In this document: positions 16,677 through 21,866 of the stretch, piece after piece
Layout of the letters: each line of letters opens with the position of its first letter
Numbering within the stretch: position 1 is the stretch's first letter
Assembly (NCBI GenBank): GCA_001399805.1
Contig: LIHJ01000074.1
Coordinates: forward strand, 1 to 21,866
Length of the DNA: 21,866 nucleotides
Reading direction: 5' to 3'
DNA from: Candidatus Bathyarchaeota archaeon BA1
GTDB taxonomy: Archaea; Thermoproteota; Bathyarchaeia; Bathyarchaeales; Bathyarchaeaceae
The notes under the pieces: generated by a model
Databases searched by the model: none
What the model was told of the DNA's origin: nothing
What the model saw: the letters and a program-made list of their open reading frames with translations, nothing else
Made by a program: the position numbers and the translations under genes

Positions 16677-16888
16677 CGAGCGTATCGCTCCTCAAACGCC
16701 ATCGTCGAAAGCGAAGAAACCCGTATACAAACGTTGTCTATTCTCTTTAAGGGTCGTGCCGGATTATCCGCCACTTTCCGTCCTCACGCTTTTGCTTCCA
16801 CTTCGTGGAATTTTGGCAAAGTCCACCTCATCACCCGGGGGCTTCTAAAGCATGGGGGTATTATTTCCTCACAATTGATGGGATTCAG

Positions 16889-17026
16889 TTACTTATCCTG
16901 GGTCTCACGCAAACCGTCCGCGGCTTGGTTTAGGAGTAACACAATTAAAGCATATGCATTAAGTATCCTGAACTCTTCTTGGCAGATGAATAGTATCAGC
17001 GCCGCTAAAGGTTTGTTGCAACTCAT
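16889..17026 (-). CDS. Possible 45-residue hydrophobic protein, overlapping the vapC stop
   Basis: ATG 17026 overlaps the vapC TGA as ATGA, a typical coupled junction. The product starts MSCNKPLAALILFICQEEF, continues LNAYALIVLLLNQAAD and ends at TAA 16889-16891. It has two hydrophobic stretches. I do not recognise a family, and the short length means chance is possible. The remaining sequence between here and 16696 has no gene I can support. Confidence 0.3.
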   Translation of the reverse strand: MSCNKPLAALILFICQEEFRILNAYALIVLLLNQAADGLRETQDK

Positions 17027-17466
17027 GGTTTCAGGAGTCTCGGCAGAACATCTTCAGGTTCAGCTATCCACATTTCTTTTTGATATGGCTTGAAATGCTC
17101 TATGTCCCTGGTCGCCACCACTTCCGCTTGAACCATCAGGGCCGATGCTACGATAATCGCGTCAGGTCTTATCCTTGTGTTGTGTTTTGCGCACAGCTCG
17201 CCGATTTTGTCTGCTAAAGGAAAATTTAAGTCCACGATCAGGGAGCCAGCGGATTCGAAAGCCCTAAAATCAGCCTTTAATCTATCAGCTTCCTCAGCTC
17301 CTATGCGGTAAGCTCCATTGAGCAACTCTGCCATAGTTATGGTTGAGATGACTCCTAAAGCCTTTCCGTCTCTAATGGATTTGAGTAGGTTTCGAGAGCT
17401 TTGGGACCCTGCTTCCCATTCATTCTTGGCGTTGATGAAGACGCTTGTGTCGAGGCAGACTTTAAA
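17023..17466 (-). CDS. vapC: VapC-family PIN-domain toxin without a visible canonical start codon
   Basis: The frame encodes a complete PIN RNase: KVCLDTSVFIN (first Asp), TMAELLNGAYR (Glu), RIRPDAIIVASAL (Asp) and VATRDIEHF (last Asp), so all four acidic residues remain. The natural N-terminus begins right after the vapB TAA (17468-17470), but no ATG, GTG or TTG occurs in this frame before Met at 17334, which lies past the first catalytic Asp. The codon where a start is expected is TTT 17464-17466, one change from TTG. So the toxin may be unexpressed, may use a rare start, or may have lost its start to silence it. VapC toxins cut tRNA or rRNA and are held by VapB. Confidence 0.75.
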   Translation of the reverse strand, partial: FKVCLDTSVFINAKNEWEAGSQSSRNLLKSIRDGKALGVISTITMAELLNGAYRIGAEEADRLKADFRAFESAGSLIVDLNFPLADKIGELCAKHNTRIRPDAIIVASALMVQAEVVATRDIEHFKPYQKEMWIAEPEDVLPRLLKP

Positions 17467-17467
17467 T

Positions 17468-17743
17468 TTATTCTTCGGCGTATTCTTCCCATCCTTGTCT
17501 GAGCTCGTTCATTATCTCCTTTGTTGACTTGTCGGGGAAAACCCTTTTTAGCACACTGAGCATGTCTTCAAGCCAATCTTTTATCAGAACCTGAATCACC
17601 ACTGCCCTTTGGTCTTCCCTCAAAATTGCTTCAACCTGATCCCCTTCGCTAATCCCAAGCCTCTCTCGAAACTCTTTGGGGATGGTCACCCTGCCCTTCA
17701 CATGAACCTTTAACCTTGCCTTTTCCAAAGGTCTCACAAACAT
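17468..17743 (-). CDS. vapB: VapB-family antitoxin with AbrB/SpoVT DNA-binding domain
   Basis: The protein has 91 residues from ATG 17743. The AbrB-type swapped-hairpin domain is at about 8-40 (KVHVKGRVTIPKEFRERLGISEGDQVEAI). A C-terminal helical tail (LIKDWLEDMLSVLKRVF...MNELRQGWEEYAEE) should bind the VapC toxin encoded next. A GTG at 17761 would lengthen it by six residues, but the TATA box is centred 23 bases before ATG 17743, pointing to a leaderless transcript starting at or near that ATG. It probably represses its own promoter, as VapB proteins do. Confidence 0.88.
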   Translation of the reverse strand: MFVRPLEKARLKVHVKGRVTIPKEFRERLGISEGDQVEAILREDQRAVVIQVLIKDWLEDMLSVLKRVFPDKSTKEIMNELRQGWEEYAEE

Positions 17744-17754
17744 AATTATGTTCG

Positions 17755-17783
17755 GTACCACATTATAAATCTTTTAGTACCAC
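17755..17783 (-). promoter_or_regulatory. vapB promoter: TATA box flanked by two direct GTACCAC repeats
   Basis: The TATA box ATTTATAAT (minus, 17770-17762) is flanked by GTACCAC at 17755-17761 and 17777-17783 (plus strand), 22 bases apart, so both face the same side of the helix. This is a good candidate for the VapB operator. Confidence 0.55.
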
Positions 17784-18050
17784 TAACGTCTTCTGAGCCA
17801 GAGCGCCCGCTACTGCCTTTATCGCCATACAATGAGCGGATAAAGTAAGTATTTTTTTCTTTAACTATTGAGGGCTATTCTTAATTTCATATTACAAATA
17901 CATAGAGCAAACGTCTACGATAAAGCCTGTCTAAATCTCTATGGCAATAAAAAGATGGAGGTTTGCGTGATTCTCCTGTGATTCCTATGTTACTAGAATT
18001 TTCGGGGTTTATCTTACTAGAAACGGTAGCAAACGATGAAAAACTGTTCT
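17784..18050. other. Intergenic, AT-rich, one short direct repeat
   Basis: No gene is recognised. TTACTAGAA occurs twice (17990-17998 and 18014-18022), 24 bases apart. Nothing else stands out. Confidence 0.3.
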
Positions 18051-18341
18051 CTAAGCAGTAGTTACGAAAACCTGTTTTGGGAGGCTGTAGAGGAACTTAG
18101 AATCTTTATATATCCGCTTGTACTTGGATCGAACTACTGTAAGATAGAAAACAATAGGTACTATCAATGGGAGGAATATGGCCATGAATACAGCGGGGAA
18201 CCGGGCCAGGGACAGCCCATCGGTAGCGCGCTAGCCCCCTAAGACGTGGATCAATCAGATATGTAGAGAGCACGAGCACTGCGATGTCCACCGTAAAGGT
18301 GATTAACGCGTAAATCCAAGCGAACGATTTTATTATTTCAT
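18051..18341 (-). pseudogene. Decayed small two-helix membrane protein (candidate)
   Basis: Two minus-strand frames join into one membrane-protein-like sequence. The first reads IIKSFAWIYALITFTVDI followed by AVLVLSTYLIDPRLRGLARYR. After a frameshift near 18200 the second reads LSLARFPAVFMAIFLPLIV, then PIVFYLTVVRSKYKRIYKD, and stops at TAG 18051-18053. An ATG at 18341 would reach the first frame if one A were added (MKIIKSF). TATAAAAA lies just upstream on the minus strand. I do not recognise a family. The hydrophobic-then-basic pattern after each segment is what makes it look real. Confidence 0.4.
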
Positions 18342-18646
18342 TTTCTTACGGTTTTTATACAACTATCATTTAAAAAATTTGCTTTCCATGGAGAACCATT
18401 TTAATAGAAGTGGATGACAAAGTGTGCTCTCAAAAGGCAGAACGAAAGCAACACAAACTACTGATATGTAGTGCGCGCTGTAAGTAGCTGGATTTCGTCA
18501 ATCAAATTCGCACCAATCCTAGCCGCCCTGACATCTGCCAGAGACAACCATTCCGGCTTAGGAGAGTACCGTATTTACATATTAGGCAAAATTCTTACAA
18601 AGAAATCGAAGAGGAAGGTGATTCCATAAAGATGACAAAGGAAATG
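18342..18646. other. Intergenic, no recognised gene
   Basis: Short open stretches exist on both strands (for example a roughly 52-codon plus-strand frame from a GTG near 18471 ending near 18628), but none has a convincing SD or family-like sequence. I see no RNA gene. Confidence 0.3.
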
Positions 18647-18655
18647 TATAAAAGG
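18647..18655 (+). promoter_or_regulatory. TATA box upstream of carbamate kinase
   Basis: TATAAAAGG is preceded by purine-rich GGAAATG, a plausible BRE. The expected transcript start near 18675-18680 leaves a leader of about 120 bases before arcC, containing a small hairpin and a 39-codon ORF. Confidence 0.55.
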
Positions 18656-18680
18656 CACAAAGATTGATGTTATTTCCCCT

Positions 18681-18693
18681 ATTGCGGGGCAAT
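18681..18693. repeat. Small inverted repeat in the arcC leader
   Basis: ATTGC and GCAAT surround GGG. It lies just after the predicted transcript start and just before ATG 18698. CCCC at 18677-18680 could also pair with GGGG at 18686-18689 as an alternative fold. Confidence 0.4.
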
Positions 18694-18697
18694 TCGC

Positions 18698-18817
18698 ATG
18701 CAAAAGACGATTCTATCCTCTTTAGGCGATTACTTCGAAAAACAAGCAGATGGATGTGGATTCGGTGAGGCTGTTGGAATAAAACGAGGGGTTAGGGGAT
18801 GGGAAAAAGGATTCTAG
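18698..18817 (+). CDS. Possible 39-residue leader ORF overlapping the arcC start
   Basis: It begins with ATG 18698 (MQKTILSSLGDYFEKQADG) and ends at TAG 18815-18817, 19 bases inside arcC in another frame. GGGG lies eight bases upstream as a weak SD. The product is not recognised. Its position between a good TATA box and arcC suggests a leader peptide or an upstream ORF that tunes arcC translation, but chance is not excluded. Confidence 0.25.
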   Translation: MQKTILSSLGDYFEKQADGCGFGEAVGIKRGVRGWEKGF

Positions 18818-19770
18818 TTGCTTTGGGTGGCAATGCCATAAAACAAGCAGACGAGAAAGGCACCCCGGAAGAGCAGTTCAGAAATTGCATGATAACCTGC
18901 AAACTCTTGGCGGAAATAGTGAAGAGGATGGGGAAAGACGACAGATTAATCATAACCCACGGTAATGGCCCACAAGCGGGCAACCTTATGGTACAACAGG
19001 AGGAAGCCAAATACATAGTTCCCCCTCAAACCATGGATATAGTTGGAGCCATGACTCAAGGACAAATCGGCTACATGCTACAACAGACATTGATGAACTG
19101 CCTTAGAGATATGGGAATAGACACACCAGTCTGCGCGGTGGTGAACCAGGTGCTCGTATATAGGAACGATCCTGATTTCTTTGGTGAAGCCGCCTCAAAA
19201 CCAGTTGGCAACTTCTTCACGGAGGAAGAGGCCACGAAAATCAAAAAGGAGCACCCAGAATATATTATCAAGAAGGTTAAACCCACAGGAGACAGGGTCT
19301 GGAGAAGGTGTGTCCCCTCTCCAGATCCTATGGCCAATGTTGAAAGTGTTGCGATCAGAAAGTTGGTTGATGCTGGTGCGATTGTTATTGCCTCTGGAGG
19401 CGGAGGCATACCAGTAATACTGGATGAACATGGGCATTACAAGGGTGTGGAGGCAGTAATAGATAAGGATCTGGCCGGAGAAAGGCTTGCCGAGGTCATC
19501 GACGCGGATGTGTTCTTAATTCTTACCGACGTGGAGAAAGTGAGGCTGAACTTCGGTAGACCTAACGAGAAAGAGATAGACCGAATGACTCTCACAGAGG
19601 CTAAGAAATTCTTAGGAGAGGGCCACTTTCTCCCAGGAAGCATGGGACCAAAGGTCAAGGCATGCATAAGGTTCCTCGAATGGGGTGGAGAGAAAGCGAT
19701 AATCACCTCGCTGAATAAAGCTGTTCAAGCGCTTGAAGGAAGAACAGGCACCCTCATTTATCGAGGTTAA
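18799..19770 (+). CDS. arcC: Carbamate kinase
   Basis: This 323-residue amino acid kinase family enzyme reversibly makes ATP and carbamate from carbamoyl phosphate and ADP. Family motifs in order are LVALGGNAIKQ near the N-terminus, THGNGPQAGNLM at about 54-65, ASGGGGIPVI at about 199-208, AVIDKDLAGERLA at about 219-231, and GHFLPGSMGPKVKAC near 275. The length is normal and nothing is missing. The ATG is preceded by GGGG within GTTAGGGG. No arginine deiminase or ornithine transcarbamylase gene is visible nearby, so its source of carbamoyl phosphate is not shown by context. It is probably monocistronic, since the next gene has its own TATA box. Confidence 0.94.
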   Translation: MGKRILVALGGNAIKQADEKGTPEEQFRNCMITCKLLAEIVKRMGKDDRLIITHGNGPQAGNLMVQQEEAKYIVPPQTMDIVGAMTQGQIGYMLQQTLMNCLRDMGIDTPVCAVVNQVLVYRNDPDFFGEAASKPVGNFFTEEEATKIKKEHPEYIIKKVKPTGDRVWRRCVPSPDPMANVESVAIRKLVDAGAIVIASGGGGIPVILDEHGHYKGVEAVIDKDLAGERLAEVIDADVFLILTDVEKVRLNFGRPNEKEIDRMTLTEAKKFLGEGHFLPGSMGPKVKACIRFLEWGGEKAIITSLNKAVQALEGRTGTLIYRG

Positions 19771-19801
19771 TTTTCAGGTTTCAAAATCGTCTAATGAATT
19801 A

Positions 19802-19866
19802 TTTATAAATCAAACTCAAACTTAATCTCTACATAACCTTTGAAGAAAGTGTTAGGGCAGAGGTGA
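19802..19866 (+). promoter_or_regulatory. TATA box (19802-19810) and SD (19861-19866) of the CARF gene
   Basis: TTTATAAAT followed by a leader of about 40 bases and AGGTGA six bases before ATG 19873 form a complete, healthy-looking expression signal upstream of a frameshifted gene. Confidence 0.6.
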
Positions 19867-19872
19867 ACAATT

Positions 19873-20705
19873 ATGAGTTACGTTCACATCGTGACCGTGG
19901 GAGCCTCCTTAGCATCTAATTACGAGATGGACAAAAGCGGTAAAAGAATTCCCGAGGCCGAAATCGAGAAGAAGCTTAGTGAAATGCCGGAGGCAAAGAG
20001 GGCCCAATACACAAAAAAGCTCACCAAACACCTCCAAGAGAGAGAGGAGAAGGGCAAGATAACCGAAGCCAGCGCCGAACTCAACGCCATCACCCGATAC
20101 CTCCACGAGGTCTCCTTAGCCTACTTAATCCACACAGACACAGACCTCGGAAGATGCTGCGCCACAGCCTAAAAGAATATCTTGAGGATCAGGATGTCCA
20201 AGTGGCGGAGCCCATCGAGATTCAGGGCCTGCATGGACCCGAGACCTTTCAAAGGGGCTTGGCAAACCTTGTGCGGGAAATAGCCCGCATCTTAACACAT
20301 CATAAAGATGTTCGAATCTGCGCCACAGGAGGCTTCAAACCCGAGGTTGCCCTAGCATCCGTTCTCGGGTTCATCGCCAAAGTTCCAGTATACTATATTC
20401 ACGAAAGCTTCAGGCAAGAGATCCATCTACCAGCTCTCCCCATCGATTGGAAACTTGACGTCAAAAGACACGGAAAAGCCATAAAAGCCATCGTTACTGC
20501 AGGCGAGAGGGGCATAGAGAAAAACCAGTTCATCGAAAACTTCGGGAGGGAAACCTACGAGGAACTAAGGAATAATTGGCTTATCGAGGAGAAAGGAAAT
20601 CGATGCGCAGCAACCGACATCTCGAGAGCAATCCTCGAAGCAATGCTTAAACTGTCAAAACGAAAATATGCGCGTAGCGCGCTCTGTTACCATAGCAAAA
20701 CATGA
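19873..20705 (+). pseudogene. CARF-domain Crn1/APE2256-family CRISPR ring nuclease, split by a -1 frameshift
   Basis: The first frame (19873-20172) gives the CARF N-terminus MSYVHIVTVGASLASN and the segment HTDTDLGRCCATA, then TAA. The second frame continues LKEYLEDQDVQVAEP and carries the family signature ATGGFKPEVALASVLG, the YYIHESFR segment and a C-terminal winged-helix-like part. Adding one C near 20168-20170 joins them as ATA-LKEYLE with no residue lost, giving about 277 residues. Ser12 and the Lys of GGFKPE (about 156) occupy the places of the Ser and Lys important in Sso2081 (family knowledge, from memory). Such enzymes break down cyclic tetra-adenylate and switch off type III CRISPR defence. 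Neither an array nor other cas genes are in the window. The extreme C-terminus (after KLSKRKYA) may also be disturbed. Confidence 0.82.
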
Positions 20706-20709
20706 AGAG

Positions 20710-20886
20710 TTAAGCTGTAATCCATGCAACTTTTGTTTTCCTCAGACCCCTTTCCATCTGATAAGGCATGCCCTCTACTTTCTTCTCTTCAAAGAACCCT
20801 TCACCCCCAGTATACTTCAATTCATAGCGCGAAGCGTTCAAGGGAAACTTAGGCGTAAAGCCTTCATGCAGATGAAGGTTAGCAGG
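20710..20886 (-). other. Coding-like in-frame extension beyond the HD-gene stop
   Basis: Immediately after the TGA of the HD gene the same frame stays open for 58 codons to TAA 20710-20712. It reads protein-like (HEGFTPKFPLNASRYELKY; then GGEGFFEEKKVEGMPYQ). The only early start codons are two TTGs without SD. It may be a remnant of a longer HD protein, a small gene, or chance. Confidence 0.3.
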
Positions 20887-21669
20887 TCATTTTCTGGATG
20901 AAATGATCTTTATTTCCCTGTCTCTCTCTAAGGCGACTACCTCCACCAACCCCTGTATGCCGGAAGTGCCGATCTTCCGCTCCAATACGTGCTCAATTTG
21001 GAAGACGCCGGCTGGGTTATCCATATTGACAATTACCCGAACAGGCTTTGGATCGCCTCTAACGATCTCTACCTTCTTGATGGATAGGGCGGAGAGGGAA
21101 TGTATGTCAACTTTACCTGTCTTGTATGGGATCCTCGCCCTTCCCTCTGCCATGTCTGTTCCATCTGCCACCTTTACCGAGCCTGCCTCCACACTCTGGC
21201 ATTGAATACCCTCATCGTGGGCGAAGATACAGTGGAGTACCTCCTCCTTCAGCTTCAGCCTAAGCGCCCGGTCGGGGTAAATGGCTGGAAGAAGTCTGTC
21301 GAGGACGGAGTTTGCGATGTTGCAGCCGTGTATGTGGTGATCGACGCGGTGGATCGCATTCCCAATATCATGGAGATAAGCCCCGCAAAGAACGATCAGT
21401 TTAGCGTCTTCAAAGCTGCAGACCTTATCCTTGACCGTTGTAGGTGTGATTTGATCGGCTAAGATTTTGAAGATCTCCAACGCACTGCCTGACGTGATTC
21501 TGGAGTGTATGGGGCCATGATCGTTATACATCATTCGATTCACAGCCATTACATTCGCCATCTGCAGATAACTCTGTACCTCAATGTCGTTTTCTAATAT
21601 TTGAAAAACTTTCTGCAGGTGGGGCTCTTTTAAATGGATATGGATGAGGTCAGGAGAGACTACCACCAT
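20887..21669 (-). CDS. HD-domain metal-dependent phosphohydrolase
   Basis: The protein has 260 residues. The HD signature is spread as His55 (DHGPIHS), His100-Asp101 (GAYLHDIGNAIH), His151 (FAHDEG) and Asp169/Asp172 (VADGTDMAEGR), the arrangement of metal-dependent HD phosphohydrolases. A C-terminal beta-rich domain (about 200-260: VRVIVNMDNPAGVFQIEHVL) follows. The substrate is unknown; HD enzymes cleave nucleotides, cyclic dinucleotides or nucleic acids. ATG 21687 is open but overlaps GGAGG at 21679-21683, which is correctly spaced nine bases before ATG 21669, so the shorter start is chosen. It converges on the ring-nuclease-like gene. Confidence 0.85.
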   Translation of the reverse strand: MVVVSPDLIHIHLKEPHLQKVFQILENDIEVQSYLQMANVMAVNRMMYNDHGPIHSRITSGSALEIFKILADQITPTTVKDKVCSFEDAKLIVLCGAYLHDIGNAIHRVDHHIHGCNIANSVLDRLLPAIYPDRALRLKLKEEVLHCIFAHDEGIQCQSVEAGSVKVADGTDMAEGRARIPYKTGKVDIHSLSALSIKKVEIVRGDPKPVRVIVNMDNPAGVFQIEHVLERKIGTSGIQGLVEVVALERDREIKIISSRK

Positions 21670-21678
21670 CTTTTTCAA

Positions 21679-21683
21679 CCTCC
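21679..21683 (-). promoter_or_regulatory. SD GGAGG that fixes the HD-gene start
   Basis: It lies inside the would-be first codons of the longer ORF (ATG TGG AGG), which argues that translation begins at ATG 21669. Confidence 0.6.
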
Positions 21684-21757
21684 ACATTATCTCTTATTAG
21701 GCTGTTGAAGGTTTCGTAAGCCTTACATATAACTTGTCTCCTTTGTTGAAGAGATAC

Positions 21758-21866
21758 TGTCAAGTTAGCGGATGCTATTTCTCAATCTTATACGCTTAAT
21801 GTAAATTTTTTCCAAGCCTTCCTTGATGAATATATGGAAAATTGGCAGGAAGAACTTAACTTGACA
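21758..21866. repeat. 10-bp inverted repeat reaching the window edge
   Basis: TGTCAAGTTA (21758-21767) and TAACTTGACA (21857-21866) are perfect reverse complements 89 bases apart. The second arm ends exactly at the window edge, so its full length is unknown. It could be the ends of a small mobile element, but the sequence between also has a long open plus-strand frame (ending DEYMENWQEELNLT). Confidence 0.25.

Noticed and set aside
16734..17093. 119-codon plus-strand ORF
   Set aside because: No SD or family-like sequence, and it runs antisense into the end of the clear vapC gene.
17990..18022. Direct repeat TTACTAGAA
   Set aside because: Nine bases, two copies, no gene start or other signal attached; could be chance.
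18036..18242. Plus-strand ORF of 68 codons
   Set aside because: It is antisense to the membrane-protein-like remnant, has odd composition and lacks an SD.
20887..21669. HD protein as a Cas3-type or Cas10 HD nuclease
   Set aside because: No helicase or palm motifs; motif spacing and the C-terminal beta domain fit a stand-alone HD phosphohydrolase better.
19771..21866. CRISPR array near the CARF gene
   Set aside because: No repeated 20-40 base units with regular spacers were seen on either side.

Overview
The window looks like a chromosomal piece of an archaeon, most likely a TACK-group lineage such as Bathyarchaeia; that placement is inference. The evidence is an archaeal-type ATP-dependent DNA ligase, a wHTH-KaiC/RadA-like ATPase, an OGG1-like glycosylase, a Crn1-type (APE2256-family) CARF protein, TATA boxes at archaeal spacing, and a mix of strong Shine-Dalgarno (SD) and apparently leaderless starts. 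No rRNA, tRNA, CRISPR array or intact insertion sequence was seen.

Layout. 1-2170 (+): the tail of an unidentified gene, a JAMM/MPN metalloprotease, a GNAT acetyltransferase and a tandem-GNAT protein. 2213-4927 (-): the TldE/TldD metalloprotease pair. 5199-6086 (-): an 8-oxoguanine DNA glycosylase. 6267-7135 (-): a HEPN/MNT nucleotidyltransferase pair in which both genes are broken. 7373-8557 (-): a glyoxalase-II-like hydrolase and a small conserved-looking protein. 8618-9048: no intact gene, but G-runs, a hairpin and short coding remnants. 9049-13223: a divergent DNA-processing block with an SNM1/YSH1-like MBL nuclease (-) facing a wHTH-KaiC-like ATPase and the DNA ligase (+). 13270-16629 (-): an aminotransferase, a CoA-acylating semialdehyde dehydrogenase and a ferritin-like protein, probably for beta-alanine or 3-aminoisobutyrate breakdown. 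16889-17743 (-): a VapBC module whose toxin has no usual start codon, with a possible third small ORF. 17784-18646: gene-poor sequence with a decayed small membrane protein. 18799-19770 (+): carbamate kinase with an unusual leader. 19873-20705 (+): a CRISPR ring-nuclease-like gene split by a frameshift. 20887-21669 (-): an HD-domain phosphohydrolase facing it.

How it fits together. Housekeeping genes (repair, proteolysis, amino-acid catabolism, carbamoyl phosphate metabolism) are intact. Nearly all the damage falls in defence or toxin-type genes: HEPN, MNT, the VapC start and the CARF ring nuclease. By reading alternative frames I could rebuild continuous family-like proteins across each lesion. 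Either these loci are decaying or the assembly has small indels that happen to fall there; read-level checking would decide.
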